Origin: an uncultured Bacteroidia bacterium
GTDB taxonomy: Bacteria; Bacteroidota; Bacteroidia; Bacteroidales; UBA932
DNA length: 64,000 nucleotides
NCBI GenBank assembly: GCA_902801885.1
Contig: CADCJX010000001.1
Span: forward strand, 67,961-131,960
Direction of reading: 5' to 3'
A model generated the notes under the pieces. It was given only the letters and a program-made list of their open reading frames with translations. It had not been told where the DNA came from and did not search any database. The translations under genes and the position numbers were made by a program. Within the stretch, counting starts at the first letter, position 1. Each line of letters begins with the position of its first letter. Positions 20,611 through 29,542 of the stretch are shown piece after piece.

Positions 20611-22872
20611 ATGTCCGAAGAACTCAATCTTGTACGAGACCTCGCGGTGATTCTGATCTCCGCGGGAATATTCACGATAATCTCTAAAGCCCTCAAGCAA
20701 CCCCTCATCCTGGGGTACATCATAGCCGGTTTCCTGATCGGTCCCAACATCGATTTCTTCCCCGGCATTTCCAGCCAGGAAACCGTACACCAATGGTCTG
20801 AGATCGGCATTATTTTCCTAATGTTCGGTCTGGGTCTGGAATTCAGCTTCAAGAAGTTGATGAAAGTGGGCTCGAGCGCGATCGTAACTGCCCTCGTGAA
20901 GTTCGTAGGAGTTTTCATCCTTGGTTTCGTCACAGCGCAGGCGCTGAACTGGACAGTAATGGAAAGCGTCTTCCTCGGAGGCCTCCTGTCCATGTCATCC
21001 ACGATGGTCGTAATCAAGTCGTTCGACGACATGGGACTCAAGAATAAATCCTATGCGGGAATGGTGTTCGGCACCCTGGTCGTGGAAGACTTGATCGCCA
21101 TCCTGCTCATGGTCTTGCTTTCTACAATGGCAGTGTCACAGTCCTTTGCAGGTAAGGAATTGGTAATGAACATTGTCAAGCTTGTTTTCTTCCTCCTGCT
21201 TTGGTTCCTGGTCGGCATCTATGTGATTCCGACTCTCCTTCAGAAAGCAAAGAAGTACCTCAACAACGAGATCCTTCTGATAGTCAGCATCGGCCTTTGT
21301 TTCTCCATGGTCTCCCTGGCTACCGCCGTTGGCTTTTCTTCAGCCCTGGGAGCCTTCGTCATGGGGTCCATCCTTGCAGAAACGACTGAAAGCGAACACA
21401 TTGACCACATAGTAGAGCCTATCAAGAACCTTTTCGGAGCTATTTTCTTCGTGTCGGTGGGTATGATGCTCTCCCCTTCCGTGATAGTTGAGCACTGGGG
21501 CCTTATCCTGCTCATCACCGTCCTGGTGATTATCACCCACATCCTGTTCGCAGGAGCAGGAATCATACTCACCGGTAACGGACTTTACAATTCAGTCCAC
21601 ACTGGATTCAGTCTCGCACAGCTCGGTGAATTCGGATTCATCCTCGCCGGAGTCGGTTGCACCCTGGGCGTCATGAGGGGCTTCATCTATCCGGTCATAA
21701 TAGCCGTCTCCGTAATCACGACTTTCACAACTCCTTTCATGATGAAGCTCGCCGGCCCGACTTATGAGCTTCTCCAGAAGAAACTTCCGGCATCCTGGCT
21801 CGAGCGCCTTTCATCGTCTGCAAAAACATCCTCAAAGCACACTGCTGCAGAGGACAGCGAATGGAAGAAACTCCTGACCGCCTACTTCACAAGGATACTC
21901 CTCTACGGTGTCATCATCCTCGCAATATACATCGGATCAAGGCTCTATCTCGGGAATATCACTGAAAAGATCCTTCCTTCAGCCAGCCAGACAGTCCGGA
22001 ATATTGTCCAGGCGGCAGTGACCCTCCTTGCGATGTCTCCCTTCCTTTTCGGAATGGGTATCCACTCCGGATCCATCAGCAAGAGCGCACCTAAACTCCT
22101 GAAGGAGAAGCCAAGCAACATCTGGCCTATCACCGGCCTGGTGTTCGCCAGGTCATTCCTAGTGATTAGCATCATCCTGGGTGTTCTTTCGACCTATTTC
22201 CATCTGGCAGGATGGACTGTCCTCGCAATCATCCTGGCGGGAATAGCCTTCATCTTTTTTGCAAGGAAGTCCATGCACAAGTATTCCGGACTGGAGAAAC
22301 GATTCCTCCAGAATTATAACGAACGAGAGGAGAGCGAACGCAGGAGCAAACCTGTCAGTTCATCCGTTCGCCAGAAGCTTTCAACCTACGATGTACGTAC
22401 GGAGTCCATCAATATTGCCCAGGAATCCAGTTTCGCCGGCATGCAGCTCAAGGATCTTCCTCTGCGGGACAAATCCGGGGCGAACATCATAAAGATCCAG
22501 AGGGGGTCGATCAATATCACGATACCCTCAGGAGACGTAAAAATCTTCCCTGGAGACCGCCTGATTGCCGTTGGAACCACCGACCAGCTCGAGAAACTCA
22601 GGAATATGATTTCAGATTCAGTTGAGGACACTCCTTTGGAGAATTCAGATGACGGATTCCGTATCGAGCCCAAGGTCCTCACTGACGAATCCTTCCTCAC
22701 TGGAAAGACCTTGAGGAGCGCTGCCCTCAGGAAATATCAGTGCATGGTGATAAGCATGCTGCGCGGGGATGAATTCATAACCAATCCGGAGCCTGACCTG
22801 GTGTTCCAGGCCGGAGACACCGTCTGGATCGCTGGAAACATCGCCAACATCGAGGCCAGCTGGGCAGAGTAG
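20611..22872 (+). CDS. Monovalent cation:proton antiporter, CPA2 (KefB-like) with two RCK-C domains
   Basis: 753 residues. The first ~385 form the CPA2 membrane core (QPLILGYIIAGFLIGP, LMFGLGLEFSFKKL, SSTMVVIKSF, FSSALGAFVMGSILAET, AQLGEFGFILAGVG). A second hydrophobic block lies at ~430-550. Two TrkA-C/RCK-C domains follow (~590-670 and ~680-753), which usually bind nucleotide-type ligands and gate transport. It should exchange K+ or Na+ for H+ at the inner membrane. There is no TrkA-N (NAD-binding) domain between the core and the RCK-C pair, unlike KefB/C. The gene is monocistronic, with its promoter inside the inverted repeat just upstream. Confidence 0.9.
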   Translation: MSEELNLVRDLAVILISAGIFTIISKALKQPLILGYIIAGFLIGPNIDFFPGISSQETVHQWSEIGIIFLMFGLGLEFSFKKLMKVGSSAIVTALVKFVGVFILGFVTAQALNWTVMESVFLGGLLSMSSTMVVIKSFDDMGLKNKSYAGMVFGTLVVEDLIAILLMVLLSTMAVSQSFAGKELVMNIVKLVFFLLLWFLVGIYVIPTLLQKAKKYLNNEILLIVSIGLCFSMVSLATAVGFSSALGAFVMGSILAETTESEHIDHIVEPIKNLFGAIFFVSVGMMLSPSVIVEHWGLILLITVLVIITHILFAGAGIILTGNGLYNSVHTGFSLAQLGEFGFILAGVGCTLGVMRGFIYPVIIAVSVITTFTTPFMMKLAGPTYELLQKKLPASWLERLSSSAKTSSKHTAAEDSEWKKLLTAYFTRILLYGVIILAIYIGSRLYLGNITEKILPSASQTVRNIVQAAVTLLAMSPFLFGMGIHSGSISKSAPKLLKEKPSNIWPITGLVFARSFLVISIILGVLSTYFHLAGWTVLAIILAGIAFIFFARKSMHKYSGLEKRFLQNYNEREESERRSKPVSSSVRQKLSTYDVRTESINIAQESSFAGMQLKDLPLRDKSGANIIKIQRGSINITIPSGDVKIFPGDRLIAVGTTDQLEKLRNMISDSVEDTPLENSDDGFRIEPKVLTDESFLTGKTLRSAALRKYQCMVISMLRGDEFITNPEPDLVFQAGDTVWIAGNIANIEASWAE

Positions 22873-22881
22873 CGCTCGGGA

Positions 22882-23676
22882 TCAGAACTTCGAGTATTCC
22901 TTGGAAATATAGGGTTTCAGCTGATACCAGGGAACCTTTGCTTCAATCACTCCCTGGGCATAGCTTGCAATCACGTAAGGCTGATAGTACCAGGTTACTC
23001 CTTCTTCAGAAACCCCATAGAAACCATTCGGCACCATTCCGTCCTCTTCCATCATGCAATATGTTGAACTCGGATCGTCAGGAGAACCCCATTCCTTCTG
23101 GAGAGCCTCTCGGATAAGCCCGGCGACCGGTTCCTCATAACCTTCAGCAAAGAATTCTTCTTCTGGCACTTCCTCCCCTGTGCGAAGATTAATGACATGG
23201 GGAATCATGGACTGCATTCCGTGGGCCCCGCCAAGATAGTTCTCGGAATAGACTGTGTAAGTCTGGAGATCTCCGTAGGAATCGGAGAAACGCCCTGTCA
23301 TCAGGTATGACCAGTTATATGCCCAGTATGCATCGGAATCTTCGTCGAAGGTCATTCCTGCATCCTTCTTATAGTCATCGACCAGTGATGCAGCATAGTC
23401 CTCGGAAGCCGGGCGCAACTCATAGCCGTCATAAGAATCACCGAAACAGAACCTGACGACGAGGTTGTTAACTTTGGCGCACAGGGACTTGCCTCCCTCG
23501 ATACTTTCCAAGTACTCAATGCTCTGGATGACTGTCACTCCAGCAGAATCACTCTGCTCGAGTTTCTGCTCGACCTGGTTCTCGTAGGTACTTATGACTG
23601 TCTCGCTCCTCTTGCACGAAACGGTCGTAAAAGAGATAAGGAGCAGTGCTGCCGGAATAATGTGGAAGGTCTTCAT
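22882..23676 (-). CDS. DUF3298/DUF4163-type lipoprotein
   Basis: 264 residues with a lipoprotein signal (MKTFHIIPAALLLISFTTVSCK). The GGAHGMQSM segment and the ensuing VINLRTGEEVPEEEFF plus the C-terminal VPWYQLKPYI match DUF3298-containing proteins related to the RsiV family (lysozyme-binding anti-sigma extracellular domain). Here there is no membrane helix or sigma-binding part, so it is a free lipoprotein. It ends 10 bp from the stop of the convergent antiporter gene and starts divergently from the NhaC-type gene. No function is established. Confidence 0.75.
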   Translation of the reverse strand: MKTFHIIPAALLLISFTTVSCKRSETVISTYENQVEQKLEQSDSAGVTVIQSIEYLESIEGGKSLCAKVNNLVVRFCFGDSYDGYELRPASEDYAASLVDDYKKDAGMTFDEDSDAYWAYNWSYLMTGRFSDSYGDLQTYTVYSENYLGGAHGMQSMIPHVINLRTGEEVPEEEFFAEGYEEPVAGLIREALQKEWGSPDDPSSTYCMMEEDGMVPNGFYGVSEEGVTWYYQPYVIASYAQGVIEAKVPWYQLKPYISKEYSKF

Positions 23677-23722
23677 CGCGATTAATTGCAGTTCATTTAC
23701 AAATATATGAAAAATAAAGTCC

Positions 23723-23730
23723 TATATTTG
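23723..23730 (+). promoter_or_regulatory. -7 promoter element of the NhaC-type gene
   Basis: TATATTTG matches TAnnTTTG and lies 21 bp before the ATG at 23751. The in-frame TTG at 23739 would fall close to the expected transcription start, which supports the ATG. Confidence 0.55.
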
Positions 23731-23750
23731 CATGCGACTTGACAAAAACG

Positions 23751-25037
23751 ATGCCCGAGATTAATGAAAAAAAGAATGGCTGGCTGGCGCTCAGCCCGTT
23801 GGCGGTGTTCCTGCTGACTTACCTTGTGACTTCACTTGCCTGCGGTGACTTCTATAAGGTACCCGTCTCATCAGCATTCCTTCTGGCTTCCGTCTATGCT
23901 GTAATAATCACTCCGGGCAAGATATCAGACAGGATCGGTACTTTCTCGGCAGGAGCCGGCAACAAGAACGTGCTCTTGATGATCTGGATATTCATCATGG
24001 CAGGTGCTTTTGCTTCAACCGCCAAGTCTATCGGAAGCGTCGAAGCTACAGTCAACCTCACCTTGAGTATATTGCCAGGGAAGTTCATACTCGCGGGCCT
24101 TTTCCTTGCTGCATGCTTCATCTCCATGTCAATCGGAACCAGCGTAGGAACAATCGTCGCCCTTGCTCCGATCGCTTCGGGGATCGCTTCACAGTCAGAC
24201 ATTTCACTGCAGATCATCATTGCATTGATTGTCGGTGGCGCCTTTTTCGGAGACAACCTGTCATTCATCTCTGACACAACCATAGCTGCCACAACTACCC
24301 AGGGGTGCTCGATGTCCGACAAATTCAAGGCAAACATCTGGATTGCCGGGCCTGCTGCCATAATCGTCGCTGCAATATATGTCGCCATGGGACTGAACAT
24401 GGATGTCACCCCGGAAATCGGCGAGATCAGCATAATAAAGCTTATTCCTTATCTCAGCGTCATCGTAATGGCAATCTGCGGAGTCAATGTCCTGGCAGTG
24501 CTGGCCACGGGACTGGCACTGTGCGGAATCATAGGATTCGCCGACGGGCTTACCTGGACCGGTTTCCTCAGCAGCATCGGAGAAGGTATCGCAGGCATGG
24601 CGGACCTCATCATCGTGACCTTGCTGGCCGGAGGTATGCTCGAGCTGATCCGGCATAACGGAGGAATAGATTTCATTATCAAGGGACTGACCAAGGGCAT
24701 CAAAGGCAAGCGAGGTGCGGAATTCAGCATCGCCGGACTTGTAGGCATTTCAAATCTCTGCACAGCGAACAACACGATCGCTATCCTCTCTATAGGCAAC
24801 ATCGCTAAGGACATCACGTCCCGTTTCAACCTCGACCCAAGGAAGACCGCCTCAATCCTGGACACCTTTTCCTGCGCTGTGCAAGGACTTATCCCCTACG
24901 GAGCCCAGCTTCTCATGGCTTCAAGCTTCACCGGAATCCCCGCCGCAGAGATCATCCCCTTCCTTTTCTACCCGTTTGTGCTGCTGGGAGTCGCATGCTT
25001 TTCCATCATTTTCAGGCTACCTAAACGCTTCTCATGA
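23751..25037 (+). CDS. NhaC-family Na+/H+ antiporter
   Basis: About 428 residues and 10-12 membrane helices. The family signature FGDNLSFISDTTIAATTTQGC at mid-protein and the second polar helix with GISNLCTANNTIAILSIG identify the NhaC-type ion transporter superfamily. Members exchange Na+ for H+, or antiport organic substrates. I use ATG 23751 (MPEINEKKNGWLALSP) rather than the upstream TTG. A dicarboxylate-type symporter follows after 65 bp on the same strand, so sodium cycling between the two is plausible, though they have separate upstream AT-rich regions. Confidence 0.88.
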   Translation: MPEINEKKNGWLALSPLAVFLLTYLVTSLACGDFYKVPVSSAFLLASVYAVIITPGKISDRIGTFSAGAGNKNVLLMIWIFIMAGAFASTAKSIGSVEATVNLTLSILPGKFILAGLFLAACFISMSIGTSVGTIVALAPIASGIASQSDISLQIIIALIVGGAFFGDNLSFISDTTIAATTTQGCSMSDKFKANIWIAGPAAIIVAAIYVAMGLNMDVTPEIGEISIIKLIPYLSVIVMAICGVNVLAVLATGLALCGIIGFADGLTWTGFLSSIGEGIAGMADLIIVTLLAGGMLELIRHNGGIDFIIKGLTKGIKGKRGAEFSIAGLVGISNLCTANNTIAILSIGNIAKDITSRFNLDPRKTASILDTFSCAVQGLIPYGAQLLMASSFTGIPAAEIIPFLFYPFVLLGVACFSIIFRLPKRFS

Positions 25038-25102
25038 CAGTGCATATTCTATTATTGGCGATTTTTCGCCATATTTGTAGAAATTGATAACACTGCCAAA
25101 CC

Positions 25103-26263
25103 TTGAAAAAGAGTTTTCACCTGGGGCTACTTCCCAGAATCATCATCGCAATTGTACTGGGCATCGTTTTCGGCTTGTTCTTCCCGAAACCGGTAGTCCG
25201 GCTTTTCGTCACTTTCAACAGCATCTTCAGTAACTTCCTCCAGTTCCTGATTCCGCTCATAATCATCGGGCTGGTCACGCCGGCCATCTCAGACATCGGG
25301 AACGGGGCAGGCAGGCTGCTCCTGATCACCGTTGCCATAGCCTACTGCGACACAGTCTTCGCAGGCTTGCTCTCCTACGGGACAAGCGTCTCTGTCTTTC
25401 CAAAGCTGATAGGAGGGACAAGTACTTCTGCCATAGCTGAATTCGAGAATCTGGAACCTTATTTCACAATCCAGATTCCACCGATGGTGGATGTCATGGC
25501 ATCACTGGTTTTTGCCTTCACCCTCGGACTGGGAATGGCCTTTTTCGGGTCGCCTCACCTCAAGAAATTTGCCGAAGAGTTCAAGGAGATCGTTGTCAAA
25601 ACTATTGAAGTGGTCATCATTCCCCTGCTCCCCATCTACATTTTCGGCATATTCCTGAACATGACCCACACCGGGCAGGCCTTCGGGGTGATCAAGGTCT
25701 TCATCTCGATTATCGGAGTCATCTTCCTTCTCCACATCTTCCTCCTGGTCTTCCAGTACTGCCTGGCAGGAGGAATAGTGGGCAGGAACCCATTCAAGCT
25801 CCTTGGAAAGATGCTGCCCGCCTATTTTACAGCCTTGGGCACATCTTCTTCGGCAGCCACTATTCCGGTGACCCTGGAATGTACCAAGAAGAACGGAGTC
25901 AGCGATGAGATTGCAGGCTTTACCGTCCCTCTCTGCGCCACCATACATCTATCAGGAAGCTGTCTCAAGATAACTGCCTGCGCTGTGGCCCTCATGATGA
26001 TGCAGGGCATGGAGTTCGATTTCTGGATGTTCCTGGGATTCATCATGATGCTGGGAGTGATGATGGTCGCGGCACCTGGAGTCCCCGGAGGCGCCATTAT
26101 GGCAGCATTGGGTGTGCTCTCGACAATGCTCGGGTTCGGCGAACAGGAACAGGCGCTTATGATCGCCCTCTACATCACGATGGATAATTTCGGAACAGCA
26201 TGCAACGTCACGGGAGACGGAGCGATTGCCCTGGTCATAGACAAAATGTTCAGGCGCTCCTAA
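25103..26263 (+). CDS. Dicarboxylate/amino acid:cation symporter (DAACS family), TTG start
   Basis: The 386-residue protein belongs to the GltP/DctA family: eight membrane helices and re-entrant loops, with the Ser-rich TALGTSSSAATIP, the HLSGSCLKI region and the NMTHTG-like segment (NMTHTGQAFG). C-terminal substrate-site residues are in TMDNFGTACNVTGDG. It imports acidic amino acids or C4-dicarboxylates with Na+ or H+. The only start codon that keeps the first helix with its basic lead (KKSFHLGLLPRIIIAI) is TTG at 25103. It overlaps the stop of the convergent DUF1893 gene by 4 bp. Confidence 0.9.
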   Translation: MKKSFHLGLLPRIIIAIVLGIVFGLFFPKPVVRLFVTFNSIFSNFLQFLIPLIIIGLVTPAISDIGNGAGRLLLITVAIAYCDTVFAGLLSYGTSVSVFPKLIGGTSTSAIAEFENLEPYFTIQIPPMVDVMASLVFAFTLGLGMAFFGSPHLKKFAEEFKEIVVKTIEVVIIPLLPIYIFGIFLNMTHTGQAFGVIKVFISIIGVIFLLHIFLLVFQYCLAGGIVGRNPFKLLGKMLPAYFTALGTSSSAATIPVTLECTKKNGVSDEIAGFTVPLCATIHLSGSCLKITACAVALMMMQGMEFDFWMFLGFIMMLGVMMVAAPGVPGGAIMAALGVLSTMLGFGEQEQALMIALYITMDNFGTACNVTGDGAIALVIDKMFRRS

Positions 26264-26682
26264 GAATGTGCGGAACGCATCTGTGCAAAATGCTCCCGGA
26301 GAGAAGACACTACCTCTCCGGGAGTCTTTGCTGAAGAGACTATCTTCTCCAGAGGGCAGCGGTCGTCGCCCTCCGGTATTATTATCTGATCCACAAGAGT
26401 GCCGTATGAATATTCAATACCGCCTGCTTCAAGCATGGGTATCGCCAAGCGGCTGAGAGTCTCGGCATAGACCTTTACAACACCGCCAAAGGCCATCATC
26501 CCGGCAGATGCCTTGCCTACTACCTTGTCAGCTACAACAGCCCCTTTCAGGAAGTCAGGATCATGGTCAAGAAGATCCTCAAGGTCCCGTACTCCCTTCT
26601 TGAAAAAAGTCCTCAGTTCTCCCCTGCTGGACACCACGAGCGATGCTCCAGACTCATGGAGCGTTGAGATCAGGTCATTCAT
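26260..26682 (-). CDS. DUF1893 protein (deaminase-like fold)
   Basis: 140 residues from ATG 26682 (MNDLISTLHESGASLVV). The short domain matches DUF1893, a family in the cytidine-deaminase-like superfamily, with LKGAVVADKVVGKASAGMM in the helix that carries the zinc site in true deaminases, and CPLEKIV near the C-terminus. Only part of the deaminase motif is visible, so catalysis is uncertain. Its start overlaps the stop of the Fe-S aldo/keto reductase gene by 8 bp, so the pair is translationally coupled. I prefer this start to an open extension inside the upstream gene. Confidence 0.8.
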   Translation of the reverse strand: MNDLISTLHESGASLVVSSRGELRTFFKKGVRDLEDLLDHDPDFLKGAVVADKVVGKASAGMMAFGGVVKVYAETLSRLAIPMLEAGGIEYSYGTLVDQIIIPEGDDRCPLEKIVSSAKTPGEVVSSLREHFAQMRSAHS

Positions 26683-27787
26683 ATTCTTTGGACACCAGCT
26701 TGAGATTGCTGATGATAGGCAGATGCTGGGGGCAATGTTCCTCGCACTGACCGCATTCGATGCAATCGGAAGGCTTGCCACGGTACTCTGACAGCCGGTT
26801 GAAATAGAAGCGGCTGTTGGAAGCCGAAGTCTTACCGAACTGTTTCAAGGAATTGTAGATGGCGAAATATTCAGGAATAGCGATGTTCATCGGACAGCCG
26901 TCGGTGCAATAATGGCAGGCCGTACATGGAATTGCGATGGATTTCGTAATGATTCCGGCAGCCCGTGCCATGATCACCTGTTCTTCCGCATCCAGAGGTT
27001 TGAAATCCTGCATGAAGCCGGTATTGTCTTCGACCTGAGAGAGCTCGCTCATGCCGCTCAGAACCATCATCACGTTCGGAAGGGATGCGGCGAAACGGAT
27101 CGCCCAGGATGCAGGAGAAGCATCGGGAGAATGCTCCTTGAATATGGATTCGACCTCAGGAGGGACACTTGCAAGCGAACCACCTTTGACCGGCTCCATG
27201 ACGATCACCTTCCGGTCATATTTCTCGCACAGTTCATAGCACTTACCTGATTCGATGGAAGGAGAATCCCAATCGACATAGTTGATCTGAAGTTGGACAT
27301 GCGCCATCTCGGGATGTTCCTTGAGGATTCGCTCCAGGGTCGGTGAATCGTCATGGAAAGAGAAACCTATATTCCTGATCCTTCCCTCCTTCTGCTTCCG
27401 GAGGATGAAATCCCAACCGTTCGTACGGTCAAGGACATCGACATAACCCTTGTTCAGCGTGTGAAACCAGTAGTAATCGAAATAATCCACGCCCGTCCTT
27501 TGCAACTGGACATTAAAAAGCCTCTCATAGTCAGCCTCCTGCCGGACTTCCCACATAGGCATCTTGTCAGTTATTGTAAAACGGTCACGTGGATACCTCT
27601 CAACAACTGCCTGGCGGAAAGCCGCCTCACTTTTGCTCTGATGGTAGGTGTACGCCGTGTCGAAATAATTGAATCCCCTATCCATGAAGACATCGACCAT
27701 CTTCTTGAAATGGTCGATGTCTATCGATTTAGGGTTGCGCGGATCCACAAGAGGGAGCCGCATGAGTCCGAATCCGAGTTTCTTCAT
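26675..27787 (-). CDS. Aldo/keto reductase with C-terminal 4Fe-4S domain
   Basis: 370 residues. The N-terminal TIM barrel shows aldo/keto reductase features (NYFDTAYTYHQSKSE with the catalytic Asp-Tyr pair, YFDYYWFHTLNKG with the conserved His, GFSFHDD). The C-terminal quarter holds Cys clusters CTACHYCTDGCPMNI and CIECGQCEEHCPQHL, which would ligate Fe-S clusters. Such fusions are common in anaerobes; the substrate is unknown. It is the upstream partner of DUF1893, and the DUF4890 gene lies 3 bp upstream of its start on the same strand, so all three may be one operon. Confidence 0.9.
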   Translation of the reverse strand: MKKLGFGLMRLPLVDPRNPKSIDIDHFKKMVDVFMDRGFNYFDTAYTYHQSKSEAAFRQAVVERYPRDRFTITDKMPMWEVRQEADYERLFNVQLQRTGVDYFDYYWFHTLNKGYVDVLDRTNGWDFILRKQKEGRIRNIGFSFHDDSPTLERILKEHPEMAHVQLQINYVDWDSPSIESGKCYELCEKYDRKVIVMEPVKGGSLASVPPEVESIFKEHSPDASPASWAIRFAASLPNVMMVLSGMSELSQVEDNTGFMQDFKPLDAEEQVIMARAAGIITKSIAIPCTACHYCTDGCPMNIAIPEYFAIYNSLKQFGKTSASNSRFYFNRLSEYRGKPSDCIECGQCEEHCPQHLPIISNLKLVSKEYE

Positions 27788-27790
27788 TCC

Positions 27791-28384
27791 TTAAAATTCT
27801 TCGCCTCCACCGAAGTTTCCTCCGCCGCCAAAGTTACCTCCGCCGCCGAAGTTGCCACCCTGGCCGAAACCTCCACGTCCGCCGGGACGGCCTTGACCAC
27901 CGGGGCCGCCAGGGCCACGTCCTTCAGGGCGCCTGTTCCTGAACTCCTGCCAGGTCTTGAACTGATCATCTGTGAGGATGCCTTTGAGTTCAGCCTCATA
28001 AGCCTCCTGGGAAGCCTGTATTTCTTTCATCCTGGCATCGCGATCGTTGTTTTCGCCTTCGGCTTTCTTGGCCTTCTTTGCTTTTTTGGCCTTCTTTCCT
28101 CTGGCGTTTTCATCGGTCGTGTTCTGCTCATCCCTTGTATCTCTGGACGGCCTGCCCATGCCAGGACCTCCGGGACCACCCATCATTGCGTTAGGGTATT
28201 TCTGGTTCAGTTCAAGAAGCTTGACGGTCTGGGTCTCGTCAAGTCCCAGTTGCTGGGCCATGCGCTCAGTGCGCATCTTGACCATGGTAGCCTCATCAGG
28301 CCTTTGGAAACCTTGACGGTTCCCCTGGGCGAAGGCCATAACAGTCAGCAAAAGAGCTGTAGTAATTAAAAGTGTCTTTTTCAT
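27791..28384 (-). CDS. Secreted DUF4890-type protein with Gly-rich tail
   Basis: 197 residues with a signal peptide (MKKTLLITTALLLTVMAFAQ). A helical region (RTERMAQQLGLDETQTVKLLELNQKY ... and LKGILTDDQFKTWQEF) resembles DUF4890, a Bacteroidetes family related in layout to Spy/CpxP-type periplasmic proteins. Between the helices lies a Lys/Ala run (KKAKKAKKAKKAEG). The C-terminus is Gly-rich, with three copies of GGGNFG encoded by a short tandem repeat near 27800-27860. Only 3 bp separate it from the aldo/keto reductase gene. The function is unknown; a periplasmic stress or chaperone role is a guess from the fold. Confidence 0.8.
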   Translation of the reverse strand: MKKTLLITTALLLTVMAFAQGNRQGFQRPDEATMVKMRTERMAQQLGLDETQTVKLLELNQKYPNAMMGGPGGPGMGRPSRDTRDEQNTTDENARGKKAKKAKKAKKAEGENNDRDARMKEIQASQEAYEAELKGILTDDQFKTWQEFRNRRPEGRGPGGPGGQGRPGGRGGFGQGGNFGGGGNFGGGGNFGGGEEF

Positions 28385-28499
28385 TTTTTATTTCTTTTTA
28401 TTGGTTCAACCGATTGTTTGACAGGCAACTACCACTAAAGTTTAATCCCACAGCCACTCAAGTCGACGAACCTCCAAAAACGATCGACGAAAGAATTGC

Positions 28500-29324
28500 C
28501 TATGAATATAATTTACCTATAATCCGGAGTACAAAGCTCTGGGGAAACCTTCTTATCGCCCAGACGAGGAGGCTGTAGATGAAAGTCGGCGTGACCTCCG
28601 CCTTCATCCTCCGCCTTCTTAGTTGCCTGAGGACAGCCCTTCCGATAACTTCAGGTTCCATACCTTCCTGCTCGTCCTTGGACATGGCCGCAATGCCACG
28701 GACCGTACGCTCATGGTACGGAGAACTTTCATCCTGGGCCTTTTGAACCACTTTCCTTGCCGCAGTAAAGCCGGTCCGTACATCTCCGGGCATGATCGAG
28801 CAGCATTGGATTCCGAAGGGCCTGGTCTCTATGGCCAATGCCTTGGTTAGATTCAGGACAGCTGCCTTGACTGCCGAATAGAAACCCTGGTAAGGGAGCG
28901 GGGCGACTGCCGCAACTGATGAGATGGTGATCACCCTTCCATGTTTCTGCTCCCTGAACACCGGAAGGCAGGCATCGATTGTCTTGACAACCCCGTAGAA
29001 TGTAGTCCTGAACTGAGTTTCTACTTCCTCGATGGAGGTTTCCTCGATTGGGCCCGCTATCCCGTTGCCGGCATTGCAGACGACTGCATCGAGTCTCCCC
29101 TGTTCTTCAATTATCCTCCCGACGACATCCTTGATTGCGTCCTCGTCATTTACATCCATCACCACCGGATGCATATTCCCCGGACCTGAAAAACCTTCCG
29201 GGGCTTTGCCGCTCCTGGAAGCTGCGTAGACCGTCATTCCGGCCTCGCACATCAACCGGGCAGCGGCAGCACCTATCCCGCTGCTGCCTCCCGTCAGGAG
29301 AACGACTCTCACTTCATCTTTCAT
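28500..29324 (-). CDS. Short-chain dehydrogenase/reductase
   Basis: 274 residues of the classical SDR type: the nucleotide-binding TGGSSGIG at 11-18, CNAGNG at ~83-88, the catalytic Ser (S135/S136 in ISSVAA) and Y149-S-A-V-K153. The C-terminal ~50 residues extend the usual core and end in a hydrophobic, basic stretch (FIYSLLVWAIRRFPQSFVL) that may touch the membrane. It oxidises or reduces a hydroxyl/carbonyl with NAD(P); the substrate is unknown. It stands alone, with an AT-rich promoter region and a 15-bp palindrome (29352-29366) upstream. Confidence 0.9.
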   Translation of the reverse strand: MKDEVRVVLLTGGSSGIGAAAARLMCEAGMTVYAASRSGKAPEGFSGPGNMHPVVMDVNDEDAIKDVVGRIIEEQGRLDAVVCNAGNGIAGPIEETSIEEVETQFRTTFYGVVKTIDACLPVFREQKHGRVITISSVAAVAPLPYQGFYSAVKAAVLNLTKALAIETRPFGIQCCSIMPGDVRTGFTAARKVVQKAQDESSPYHERTVRGIAAMSKDEQEGMEPEVIGRAVLRQLRRRRMKAEVTPTFIYSLLVWAIRRFPQSFVLRIIGKLYS

Positions 29325-29351
29325 ACTCTAAATATAGTAATTTTTTCACTT

Positions 29352-29366
29352 TGCAACCCGGTTGCA
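29352..29366. promoter_or_regulatory. 15-bp palindrome upstream of the SDR gene
   Basis: TGCAACC-C-GGTTGCA is a perfect 7+1+7 palindrome, 27 bp before the SDR start and 176 bp before the P-type ATPase start. It could be a regulator binding site. Nothing else in the window lets me name the regulator. Confidence 0.4.
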
Positions 29367-29395
29367 CGCCTTTCTTCCGACATTTGCACCAGGCA

Positions 29396-29521
29396 GTGAA
29401 AGACATTCCGTCCCGAAACCACTGCCACCCTCGGCACGTTAAGAGGGGGGACCGGAGCGGAGCATAGCGAAGCGAACGGTGGGGTCGCGAAGCGACGGTT
29501 TCGGGATGGAATGTCTTTCAC
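29396..29521. repeat. 126-bp element with 25-bp terminal inverted repeats
   Basis: Arms at 29396-29420 (starting GTGAAAGACATTCCGTCCC) and 29497-29521 (ending GGAATGTCTTTCAC) pair at 24 of 25 positions. The interior is GC-rich, repeats GCGAAGCGA twice, and has its own small palindrome GTCGC-GAA-GCGAC (29484-29496). No gene is inside. It looks like a non-autonomous palindromic intergenic repeat (MITE or REP type) set between the divergent SDR and P-type ATPase genes. Confidence 0.8.
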
Positions 29522-29542
29522 GGATAGAAAAGAAGAAGGAAA

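Noticed and set aside
27353-28369. A 338-codon plus-strand open frame
   Set aside because: It is antisense to the aldo/keto reductase and DUF4890 genes, which have clear motifs; its low-complexity sequence reflects the Gly/Ala-coding repeats of the real gene.
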